Assembly: GCA_046735055.1 (NCBI GenBank)
Contig: JBKPSO010000274.1
Coordinates: forward strand, 1 to 5,617
Direction of reading: 5' to 3'
Length of the DNA: 5,617 bases
Source of the DNA: DATBLE01 sp046735055
GTDB taxonomy: Bacteria > Actinomycetota > Thermoleophilia > Gaiellales > Gaiellaceae
The notes below the pieces were generated by a model. The model was not told the origin of the DNA, made no database searches, and worked only from the letters and a program-made list of their open reading frames with translations. Both the position numbers and the translations under genes were made by a program. Shown here one piece after another: positions 1 to 4,903 of the stretch. Each line of letters begins with the position of its first letter. The first letter of the stretch is position 1.

Positions 1-58
1 TCTCCGCAGCGCCGCCGGGCAACGCCCGCCGGCGCGCCAGATCAGGGGCAACCGCCAT
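1..58 (-). CDS. 5' end of an unidentified gene downstream of argC (partial)
   Basis: An ATG (58-56) follows the argC stop TAG (61-59) with no gap and in the same frame. It opens a reading frame that stays open for 19 codons to the window edge. A G-rich stretch (GTGGGGTG) ends about 9 nt before it and could act as a ribosome-binding site. The visible start reads MAVAPDLARRRALPGG, which I do not recognise. By gene order it could be the next arginine-biosynthesis gene, often argJ after argC, but the residues do not show the usual FRAAGV-like ArgJ opening, so no symbol is given. It would be co-transcribed and probably translationally coupled with argC. Confidence 0.45.
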   Translation of the reverse strand, partial: MAVAPDLARRRALPGGAAE

Positions 59-973
59 CTAGACGAGCACCCCACTCAGGCGCAGGCCGACGGTCTCCTC
101 GACGCCGAGCGCGAGGTTGGCGTTCTGCACCGCCTGGCCGGCGGCGCCCTTGCCGAGGTTGTCCAGCGCGCAGATCACGATCCAGCGCTCGGTCGAGCGG
201 TCCTGGAACGCCGCGACCTCGGCAGCGTCGGTGCCCTGGAGCCGGGCGAGGTCGGGCACGGAGTCGATCACGTCGACGACGTGCGACTCCGCGTACGCGG
301 CCTCGAGCAGTGGGCGCGGGTCCGCGGACGCGCTCACGTAGCAGGTGCAGACGAGCCCGCGGCGCAGCGGGACGACGTGCGGCACGAAGCAGACGGGGAA
401 GCCGAGCAGCTGCTCGATCTCCGGGGCGTGCCGGTGGTTGCCGACCGCGTAGGGGGTGACGTTCTCGAGCACGACGGCGGCGTGCGAGCTCTCCTTCAGG
501 GCGCGGCCGGCCCCGGAGATCCCCGACTTGCCGTCGACGACGACGCTCGCCGGGTCGACGACCTCCGCGATCGGCACCAGCGCGAGCAGCGCGGCGGTCG
601 CGTAGCAGCCGGGGTTCGCGATCAGGCGGCCGGTGGGCGGCGCGAGCTCCGGGAGCGCGTAGTCCCACTCGTCGGCGAAGCGGTGCGAGCTCGAGAGATC
701 GACGACGACCGCGCCCCTGGGCGGGTCGAGGTCGCATTCCGCACTGTAGAAGACGAGCTCGGCGCCGGCGGCGAGCGCCTCCTCGTTCGTGACGAAAGCG
801 GGCAGCAACCCCTGACCGTTGCGCAAGAGCCGTTGATCGAGCGCAGCGGCGCGCTGCCCCGCAAGCGAGTCGGAGCCGAGCGCGGCGAGCTCGAGCTCGG
901 GGTGCGCCAGTACGCGATCGAGCGTCTCCTGGCCGGCGAACCCGGAGGCGCCGAGGATGGCCACCGAGGGCAT
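59..973 (-). CDS. argC: N-acetyl-gamma-glutamyl-phosphate reductase
   Basis: Third step of arginine synthesis: NADPH-dependent reduction of N-acetylglutamyl-phosphate to the semialdehyde, in the cytoplasm. Numbering below uses a 304-aa product. The nucleotide-binding loop GASGFAG is at residues 8-14. The active-site signature ANPGCYATAALLALVP matches the ArgC family pattern, with catalytic Cys123. DGKSGISGAGR is at 147-157, NHRHAPE (His182) and the PHVVPLRRG segment follow, and the C-terminus has NLGKGAAGQAVQNAN. At 304 aa it is shorter than the usual 330-350 aa. The frame could begin at GTG 988 or ATG 979, but ATG 973 is preferred: it gives the family-like start MPSVAILGASG and lies 6 nt after a -10-like box, so the mRNA would be leaderless. 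No Shine-Dalgarno is present. The next gene starts directly after the stop, suggesting an arg operon. Confidence 0.97.
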   Translation of the reverse strand: MPSVAILGASGFAGQETLDRVLAHPELELAALGSDSLAGQRAAALDQRLLRNGQGLLPAFVTNEEALAAGAELVFYSAECDLDPPRGAVVVDLSSSHRFADEWDYALPELAPPTGRLIANPGCYATAALLALVPIAEVVDPASVVVDGKSGISGAGRALKESSHAAVVLENVTPYAVGNHRHAPEIEQLLGFPVCFVPHVVPLRRGLVCTCYVSASADPRPLLEAAYAESHVVDVIDSVPDLARLQGTDAAEVAAFQDRSTERWIVICALDNLGKGAAGQAVQNANLALGVEETVGLRLSGVLV

Positions 974-1007
974 TGTCATATTATGCACGGAGAGTGCATT
1001 TATGCAA
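974..1007 (-). promoter_or_regulatory. argC promoter with ArgR-like half-sites (leaderless start)
   Basis: On the minus strand TTGCAT (1007-1002) and CATAAT (985-980) are 16 bp apart and resemble -35 and -10 boxes. The -10 is followed by 6 nt and then ATG 973, so the expected +1 is the A of that ATG. Overlapping this are three TGCAT/ATGCA half-sites on the plus strand (983-987, 995-999, 1002-1006). They form the inverted repeat ATGCAC-N5-GTGCAT (983-999) and the near-palindrome TGCATTTATGCA (995-1006). Actinobacterial ARG boxes are built from TTGCAT/ATGCAA halves, so arginine repression by ArgR is the natural inference. The centre-to-centre spacing is not the standard one, so the assignment is tentative. 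Confidence 0.5.
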
Positions 1008-1039
1008 CCCGCGCCTCGGGCCGGCTTCCTCGACGTTGC

Positions 1040-1201
1040 TCAGGTGGGCTGCAACGCGCAGCACATGGACTGCTGCATGAAGAAGACGAGCGCGGCGGAG
1101 ACCAGGAGCCACGCGATGTCGACTGCGTCTACATGAGCGGGCACCGGCTCACCCGCCTGAACGGCGCTCGCGTCTCGCACCTGCCATGGCGGGCCCATCA
1201 T
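1040..1201 (-). pseudogene. Short ORF resembling the first helix of an Amt ammonium transporter (remnant, or a small membrane protein)
   Basis: A 53-codon reading frame starts at ATG ATG (1201/1198) and ends at TGA (1042-1040). It lies between the divergent argC and ilvD genes. After a polar stretch it encodes one hydrophobic segment, VDIAWLLVSAALVFFMQ, roughly residues 25-43. This closely resembles the first transmembrane helix of Amt/MEP ammonium transporters, which typically read DTAWLLVSAALVFFM before a PGLALFYGG-type turn. Here the similarity stops at FFMQ, the frame then reads QSMCCALQPT, and the other ten helices are absent. A GGAG lies 11 nt before the first ATG, which is too far to be convincing. 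A truncated amt fragment is the favoured reading; an independent 53-aa single-pass protein is possible. The family link rests on remembered consensus, not a search. Confidence 0.42.
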
Positions 1202-1239
1202 GCTCTGATCTGCTCCGCATTACCAGCATTCCGCCCCGT

Positions 1240-1243
1240 AGGA
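1240..1243 (+). promoter_or_regulatory. ilvD ribosome-binding site
   Basis: AGGA at 1240-1243 lies 7 nt before the GTG at 1251 and supports that codon as the ilvD start. I saw no convincing -35/-10 pair, T-box or branched-chain leader peptide in the 240 bp upstream. Confidence 0.6.
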
Positions 1244-1250
1244 TCAGCCG

Positions 1251-2936
1251 GTGAGCTCAGATCCGGCGAAGCGGCACAGCGCGGCGATCACCGAGGGGCC
1301 CGACCGCGCCGGCGCGCGCTCGATGCTGAAAGCCGTCGGCTTCACCGACGACGACCTCGCGAAGCCGTTGATCGGCGTCGCGACCACCTGGATCGAGACG
1401 ATGCCGTGCAACCTCAACCAGCGGGAGCTCGCGCAGGACGTCAAGCGCGGTGTCCGCGAGGCGGGCGGCACGCCGATGGAGTTCAACACGATCGCGGTCT
1501 CGGACGGCGTCTCGATGGGCACGGAAGGGATGCGGGCGAGCCTCGTCTCCCGCGAGGTGATCGCCGACTCGATCGAGCTCGTCTGCCGCGGGCACCTGCT
1601 CGACGGGCTCGTCTGCCTGGTCGCCTGCGACAAGACGAACCCCGCTGCGGTGATGGCGCTCGCGCGGCTCGACATCCCGGGCGTCGTCCTCTACACGGGC
1701 TCGATCGCGCCCGGGCTCTTCCGCGGGCGGGAGGTGACGGTCGCCGACGTGTACGAGGCGATCGGGGGCTACGCGGCCGGGACGGTGTCGGCTGACGAGC
1801 TGAGCGAGCTCGAGTCGGTCGCCTGCCCCGGAGCAGGCGCCTGCGGCGGCCAGTTCACCGCGAACACGATGTCGACGGTGATGGAGTTCCTCGGGATCAG
1901 CCCGCCCGGGCTGAACGGGATTCCGGCGCTCTCGCCGAAGAAGGCCGACGCGGCGTACGAGTGCGGCCGGGTCGCCGTCGACCTCGTCGAGCGGGACGTG
2001 CGCCCGGCGGAGATCGTCACGCGCGAGGCGCTCGAGAACGCCGCCGCCTCCGTCGTCGCGACCGGCGGCTCGACGAACGGCCTCCTCCACCTGCTCGCGA
2101 TCGCGCGCGAGTTCCGGATCCCGTTCACGATCGACGACTTCGACGAGATCGCCCGCCGGACGCCGGTGCTCGCGGACATGAAGCCGTGGGGTCGGTTCCA
2201 CGCGACCGACGTCTACCGCGGGGGCGGGATCGCGCTCGTCGCCCGGGAGCTCGCCAAGCGCGAGCTGATCCACGCCGCGCGGCCGACGGTCGGAGGCGTC
2301 ACGCTCGGCGATGCCGCGACCGCGGTCGTCGAGACGGAGGGCCAGGAGGTCGTTCGCTCGATCGAGGAGCCGATCAAGCCGAGCGGCTCGTTGCGGATCC
2401 TGCGCGGCAACCTCGCCCCGGACGGCTGCGTCGTCAAGCTGACCGTTGACCGGAAGGTGCACCGCGGGCCGGCGCGAGTCTTCGACTCCGAGCAGGCGGC
2501 GTTCGACGCCGTCATGAAGAAGGCGATCCGGCCGGGCGACATCGTCGTGATCCGGTACGAGGGGCCGGCCGGCGGGCCGGGGATGCCGGAGATGCTCCAG
2601 GTGACGGCGGCGATCATCGGCGAGGGTCTCGGCAACGAGGTCGCGCTCGTCACCGACGGCCGCTTCTCGGGCGCGACGCACGGCTTCATGGTCGGCCACG
2701 TGGCGCCGGAGGCCTTCCGCCGCGGGCCGATCGCGGTGCTCCAGGAGGGCGAGCGGGTGACGATCGACGTCGAGGCCGGCGAGTTGCGCGTCGACCTCTC
2801 CGACGACGAGATCGCCGCCCGCCTAGCCGACTGGACGCCGCCGCCGCCTCGCTACGACGACGGCGTGCTGGCGAAGTACGCGGCGCTCGTCTCGTCGGCG
2901 AGCGAGGGCGCCATTACTCGCCCACCGAAAACCTAG
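1251..2936 (+). CDS. ilvD: Dihydroxy-acid dehydratase, [2Fe-2S] type
   Basis: Dehydrates 2,3-dihydroxy-isovalerate and 2,3-dihydroxy-3-methylvalerate to the 2-keto acids in valine/leucine and isoleucine synthesis; cytoplasmic. The 561-aa product is full length. The three conserved cluster cysteines are visible: Cys53 (TMPCNLN), Cys126 (VACDKTNPAAVMA, matching the first IlvD/Edd signature) and Cys198 (GAGACGGQFTANTMS). The presence of all three marks the [2Fe-2S] class. Lys128 in CDK is the lysine expected to be carbamylated, Asp85 lies in the metal-binding AVSDGVSMGTEGMR segment, and Ser473 is the conserved active-site serine in ALVTDGRFSGATHG, the second signature. The GTG start is chosen from its AGGA ribosome-binding site and from the family-like beginning. 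It stands alone on its strand; the nearest rightward gene is more than 1 kb away. Its last 23 bp overlap the end of the oppositely oriented SIMPL gene. Confidence 0.98.
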   Translation: MSSDPAKRHSAAITEGPDRAGARSMLKAVGFTDDDLAKPLIGVATTWIETMPCNLNQRELAQDVKRGVREAGGTPMEFNTIAVSDGVSMGTEGMRASLVSREVIADSIELVCRGHLLDGLVCLVACDKTNPAAVMALARLDIPGVVLYTGSIAPGLFRGREVTVADVYEAIGGYAAGTVSADELSELESVACPGAGACGGQFTANTMSTVMEFLGISPPGLNGIPALSPKKADAAYECGRVAVDLVERDVRPAEIVTREALENAAASVVATGGSTNGLLHLLAIAREFRIPFTIDDFDEIARRTPVLADMKPWGRFHATDVYRGGGIALVARELAKRELIHAARPTVGGVTLGDAATAVVETEGQEVVRSIEEPIKPSGSLRILRGNLAPDGCVVKLTVDRKVHRGPARVFDSEQAAFDAVMKKAIRPGDIVVIRYEGPAGGPGMPEMLQVTAAIIGEGLGNEVALVTDGRFSGATHGFMVGHVAPEAFRRGPIAVLQEGERVTIDVEAGELRVDLSDDEIAARLADWTPPPPRYDDGVLAKYAALVSSASEGAITRPPKT

Positions 2937-3606
2937 CCGTCACCGTCGCCTGGACGAGCTGCGTCCCCGGCTCGATCGGAGTCGGTGTGGCGACGCCGGT
3001 TTTCGCGTCCGTCAGCGGGATCGGCGGGCCGGCGGTGCTCTCGGTGACGTCCGTGATCCGCGGCAGCGTGAGCCCCGACGCCTTCGCGATCGCCTGCGCC
3101 TTTGCGCGCGCGTTCGAGACCGCCGCGCGCAGCGCGGCCCGGTAGAGCGCATTCTGGTCGCTGCGCGACAGATCGGGCCCGGAGATCTGATTCGCCCCGG
3201 CGTCGACGGCCGCGTCGATTACCGAGCCGGTCTTCGCCAGGACGCGCAGCGTGACCGTGACCGAGTTCGTCGCCGTGTAGCCGACGATTCCGTCGCCGTT
3301 CTGCGTGTAGCGGGGCGAGAGCGAGACGGACCGCGTCTGGATATCGTCGGCTGCGATTCCCTGCGCCTTCACCGCGGCGATCACCTTCGTCATGTCGGCG
3401 GCGTTCGCACGGAGAGCAGCCGCCGCGGTCTTGGCGTCGCTCGAGACGCCGAGCGAGAGCTGAGCCTTGTCCGGGATGGTGGCGACGGAGCCCGAGCCCG
3501 AGACGACGATCGAGTGGCCGGGTCGCGCGGACGACGAACCGACCGCTCCGCCGGCTCCGGCGAGGAGGGCGACGAGCGCGACGCCGAGGAGGGCCAGCGA
3601 ACGCAT
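2914..3606 (-). CDS. Exported SIMPL (DUF541) domain protein
   Basis: A 230-aa protein with an N-terminal signal peptide (basic MR, then about 18 hydrophobic residues, with likely cleavage near AVG-SSS, residues 21-25). The mature part is one SIMPL/DUF541 domain. It opens with HSIVVSGSGSVATIPDKAQL, which fits the family opening of V.G.G.....PD.A. It ends with the typical ARAKAQAIAKASGLTLPRI segment followed by a beta-rich tail (TVTARFSV). SIMPL proteins are envelope or secreted proteins; relatives include the mouse SIMPL signalling adaptor and bacterial BP26/OMP28 antigens, which can form ring-like oligomers. The biochemical role in bacteria is not settled. ATG 3606 is chosen because it gives a complete signal peptide. 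TATAGA sits 6 nt upstream of it, so translation may begin at the 5' end of the mRNA. It converges on ilvD with a 23-bp overlap. Confidence 0.92.
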   Translation of the reverse strand: MRSLALLGVALVALLAGAGGAVGSSSARPGHSIVVSGSGSVATIPDKAQLSLGVSSDAKTAAAALRANAADMTKVIAAVKAQGIAADDIQTRSVSLSPRYTQNGDGIVGYTATNSVTVTLRVLAKTGSVIDAAVDAGANQISGPDLSRSDQNALYRAALRAAVSNARAKAQAIAKASGLTLPRITDVTESTAGPPIPLTDAKTGVATPTPIEPGTQLVQATVTARFSVGE

Positions 3607-3618
3607 GCGCCCTCTATA
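3607..3618 (-). promoter_or_regulatory. -10-like box placed for a leaderless SIMPL mRNA
   Basis: TATAGA (3618-3613, minus strand) ends 6 nt before ATG 3606, so the expected +1 is the ATG itself, the same geometry as at argC. An alternative reading is that AGAGGG within it is a Shine-Dalgarno, but its spacing to the ATG is only about 3 nt. A -35 is weak: GTGACA (3643-3638) lies 19 nt away. Confidence 0.4.
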
Positions 3619-3673
3619 CGCCGCCGACCGGATGCCGTGTCACAACCGGCCTCGTCTAGCATCGTGACGGCTG

Positions 3674-3698
3674 CAACCCAGTGTCTGACACTGGGTTG
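3674..3698. repeat. Perfect 11-bp-arm palindrome
   Basis: CAACCCAGTGT, a 3-nt centre CTG, then ACACTGGGTTG. Outside it, ATCGT (3661-3665) pairs with ACGAT (3701-3705). A further half-site copy, GTCACAACC (3639-3647), is inverted relative to GGTTGTGAC (3694-3702). No T-run follows on either strand, so this is not a standard intrinsic terminator. Its position 68 bp upstream of the SIMPL start would fit an operator. It could also be a dispersed chromosomal palindrome. Confidence 0.75.
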
Positions 3699-3884
3699 TG
3701 ACGATTTGGGAACTTCTTGTCCTCCACGTACGTGCGGGTTCCCCCGACAGAAAAGGTCCCGTTTCCAGGGCTTTTTGCTTTGCAGATGTTCTCGTACGCT
3801 AGCCGCGCGTACGCCTGTAGCCGACTACCCGCCGTTCTCGGTTGCTCTCAGGAGCTTGTCCCGGATGATCCGCTCGTCGCGACT

Positions 3885-3951
3885 GGCCTGCCGGAGTCCT
3901 ACCTCCGGCTTGACGTGTTTCCCTCCGATGCGTCAAGTAGCCCGGCAGGCC
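3885..3951 (+). ncRNA. Candidate three-way-junction RNA element in a 5' leader
   Basis: The outer stem GGCCT/AGGCC is extendable to the 10-bp GGCCTGCCGG/CCGGCAGGCC. It encloses two adjacent hairpins: a 7-bp stem with a 6-nt TCCTAC loop, and a 6-bp stem with a 15-nt loop. The full outer stem and the first hairpin share bases 3890-3894, so they are mutually exclusive, as in switching leaders. No ligand class is recognised. The structures are symmetrical by nature and could act on either strand or at the DNA level. Confidence 0.3.
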
Positions 3952-3962
3952 GGTCGCAGCAG

Positions 3963-3967
3963 AAAGG
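3963..3967 (+). promoter_or_regulatory. Ribosome-binding site deciding the GTG start at 3975
   Basis: AAAGG lies 7 nt before GTG 3975. It selects this start over in-frame upstream options at TTG 3717 and ATG 3786, which have no comparable site and would place the coding region across the hairpin block. Confidence 0.5.
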
Positions 3968-3974
3968 CAAACTC

Positions 3975-4136
3975 GTGAAATACCTGATCGCGGCTGCGAT
4001 CCTCGCGTATGAGTTCTGCCGCGTTTGCCTCCGTGTCATAACCCTGCGCAAAACCTCAGCGGATTCCCACTCCCAGGAATCTTCGTCGACCTACGCCGGG
4101 AAGAGCAATCCCAAGGCGCCGAAGCCGAAGCGCTAA
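3975..4136 (+). CDS. Small single-pass membrane protein, unknown function
   Basis: A 53-aa product. The start KYLIAAAILAYEFCRVCL forms one likely membrane helix (about residues 3-23), interrupted by Glu, Arg and two Cys. A polar Ser/Thr-rich linker follows, and the basic, proline-rich tail ends NPKAPKPKR. The positively charged tail suggests it stays in the cytoplasm with the N-terminus outside, as an inference. I do not recognise a family. The gene is supported by AAAGG at 7-nt spacing and by its hydrophobic pattern. It is the only rightward gene between 2936 and the window end and converges on the truncated tlyA fragment. G+C is low for this genome: the line 4021-4080 counts 57%. The frame is open back to 3717, so a longer 139-aa protein cannot be excluded. 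Confidence 0.5.
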   Translation: MKYLIAAAILAYEFCRVCLRVITLRKTSADSHSQESSSTYAGKSNPKAPKPKR

Positions 4137-4151
4137 GCCACGGGCCGAGCG

Positions 4152-4341
4152 TCAGAAGTCGCAGGCTGCTAGATCGTAGTCGGCGTCATCAATGACATCG
4201 CCGAAGTCCTCGGCGAGGACTATGCATTGTCCCGTGGCGCTGGTATGCCCTGACGTGACGGCCTCAACGAGCGCCTGCGCCTGGGGCCGGCTGTCCGCGA
4301 GCCCCCGCTCGACGAGGAGGACTGTCGAGCCGCTTCTTCAC
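4152..4341 (-). pseudogene. Frameshifted 5' fragment of a TlyA-type (S4 domain) gene
   Basis: GTG 4341 begins MKKRLD; after one frame change the sequence continues VLLVERGLADSRPQAQALVE. Read together this is the canonical start of TlyA/hemolysin-A-type rRNA 2'-O-methyltransferases, whose N-terminal S4 RNA-binding domain opens KKRLDVLLVERGLA.SR. The two frames are joined if one base is removed at 4323: the minus strand reads CTCGAC-A-GTCCTC. After ALVE the similarity to S4 stops, and the frame runs on as an unrelated acidic tail (AEDFGDVIDDADYDL) to TGA 4154-4152. The rest of the S4 domain and the whole methyltransferase domain are absent. The fragment begins 4 nt after the stop of the coiled-coil gene and has no Shine-Dalgarno. 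This looks like a breakpoint remnant. The assignment rests on about 25 residues. Confidence 0.55.
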
Positions 4342-4345
4342 GGAG

Positions 4346-4771
4346 TTAAAGCGAAATGTGCAGCCACCGCAGCAGTGGCACGAACGGTGCGATCGACGGC
4401 ACGGCGCTGATTCCCGGCCGCGGCACGTCAGGTTGAGCGAGATCGCCGCAGTTCCCGTAGTCGTTCACGGTTGCCTGCGGCCCGAAGATCGAACGGTTCG
4501 CAACCTGTTGATCGATCGTCAGCCACGTTCCCTGGAACAAGTCCGCGGTCAGAGCTCCGAGGCATGTGTCTCCCTCGAAGTTCAGCGAGAGCTGGTCGTC
4601 GACGGTCGCAATATGTCGCTGCAGGGTCTTCACCTGCTTCTGCAGCGCTGCAACCTGCTTCTGCAGCGCTACAACCTGCTTCTGCAACGCCGCGATCTGC
4701 GGATCGACGGCCGCTGCCGTTGCAGGAAAAACCAAGGCCGCGAGGGCCAGCACGACGAGGACTTTGCGCAT
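4346..4771 (-). CDS. Exported protein with a heptad-repeat coiled coil
   Basis: A 141-aa protein. Residues 1-21 are a signal peptide (MRK, a hydrophobic core, ATAAA before the likely cleavage site). Residues 28-56 are four consecutive heptads of the form LQKQVxA, ending LQRHIAT, which predicts a parallel coiled coil and oligomer formation. Residues 60-141 form an unrecognised domain with two cysteines (Cys70 in GDTCLG and Cys108 in GNCGD) that could form a disulfide outside the cell. It ends with a hydrophobic FVPLLRWLHISL. ATG 4771 is well supported by AGGAG 8 nt upstream (4784-4780). The heptads are encoded by near-identical 21-bp tandem repeats. It follows the broken lipoprotein gene on the same strand and has its own candidate promoter. 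The function is unknown; the signal peptide places it in the envelope or outside. Confidence 0.8.
   Translation of the reverse strand: MRKVLVVLALAALVFPATAAAVDPQIAALQKQVVALQKQVAALQKQVKTLQRHIATVDDQLSLNFEGDTCLGALTADLFQGTWLTIDQQVANRSIFGPQATVNDYGNCGDLAQPDVPRPGISAVPSIAPFVPLLRWLHISL
4632..4694. repeat. Three tandem 21-bp repeats inside the coiled-coil gene
   Basis: Units at 4632-4652, 4653-4673 and 4674-4694. Each begins ACCTGCTTCTGCA on the plus strand; units 1 and 2 differ at 2 positions and unit 3 is more diverged. One unit equals one protein heptad, so changes in copy number would keep the frame and lengthen or shorten the coil by exact heptads. Confidence 0.85.
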
Positions 4772-4809
4772 CGGACACGCTCCTGGTAGTGGATCGACCC
4801 CTTGCGCCG

Positions 4810-4838
4810 ATGCTCCTCCCCTGGAGAAGCGATGTCAA
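4810..4838 (-). promoter_or_regulatory. Candidate promoter of the coiled-coil gene
   Basis: On the minus strand a perfect -35 hexamer TTGACA (4838-4833) is followed after 17 bp by GAGCAT (4815-4810), a 3/6 match to TATAAT. The predicted start would leave a leader of about 30 nt containing the AGGAG site. Positions 4785-4903 otherwise hold nothing I can identify. Confidence 0.4.
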
Positions 4839-4903
4839 GAGGAACGGCCAGGATGTCCGCGTCGCGAGGCCGGCGACCCGGGCGCCACCAACGTCTTCCT
4901 GTA

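Larger units (their letters stand above)
3699..3974 (+). other. Hairpin-dense, lower-GC intergenic block, possibly a structured leader RNA
   Basis: No gene is supported here. Inverted repeats found are: GGGAAC/GTTCCC (3708-3713/3738-3743); the palindrome CACGTACGTG (3725-3734); AAAAG..CCC/GGG-CTTTT (3751-3775, a weak terminator-like hairpin); CGTACGC/GCGTACG (3793-3799/3807-3813); GTAG/CTAC (3817-3828); GCTC/GAGC (3844-3855); GCCGGAG/CTCCGGC (3890-3896/3903-3909); TTGACG/CGTCAA (3910-3915/3931-3936); and an enclosing GGCCTGCCGG/CCGGCAGGCC (3885-3894/3942-3951). The last three could form a three-way junction ending 11 nt before the ribosome-binding site of the next gene. The line 3721-3780 counts 58% G+C, against 73% for 1981-2040 in ilvD. 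It matches no riboswitch class I know. Confidence 0.4.

Noticed and set aside
1048..1136. Plus-strand micro-ORF MDCCMKKTSAAETR.. with GCTGC/GCAGC/GCTGC alternative hairpins, a possible ilvD attenuator
   Set aside because: No Leu, Ile or Val codons, no usable ribosome-binding site, no terminator after it. The same DNA is better explained by the minus-strand ORF with an Amt-like helix.
1007..1250. T-box or riboswitch leader for ilvD
   Set aside because: No T-box core sequence, no specifier-loop-like structure and no terminator stem with T-run were found.
281..2699. Very long open frames antisense or out of frame to argC and ilvD (for example 281-1795 plus and 1257-2699 minus)
   Set aside because: Arg/Ala/Gly-rich compositions typical of alternative frames in high-GC genes. 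ArgC and IlvD signatures occupy the other frames.
3708..3743. Group II intron domain V-like hairpin (CACGTACG next to GGTTCC)
   Set aside because: The AGC catalytic triad and tetraloop are absent, and no reverse transcriptase or other intron domains are present.
3751..3776. Intrinsic terminator (AAAAG..CCC/GGG-CTTTTT)
   Set aside because: Only three G-C pairs plus A-T pairs with a 2-nt bulge; no gene ends just before it on either strand. Kept only as part of the hairpin block.
3514..3978. Plus-strand 154-codon frame
   Set aside because: Begins inside the SIMPL gene antisense to its signal peptide, lacks a ribosome-binding site and crosses all the hairpins; composition is not convincing.
4198..4216. 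7-bp perfect hairpin TCGCCGA/TCGGCGA
   Set aside because: No T-run, and it lies inside the tail of the fragment's reading frame; likely coincidental in GC-rich DNA.
4192..4410. Plus-strand 72-codon frame
   Set aside because: Antisense to the TlyA-like fragment and the end of the coiled-coil gene; Ser/Arg/Thr-rich with no ribosome-binding site.
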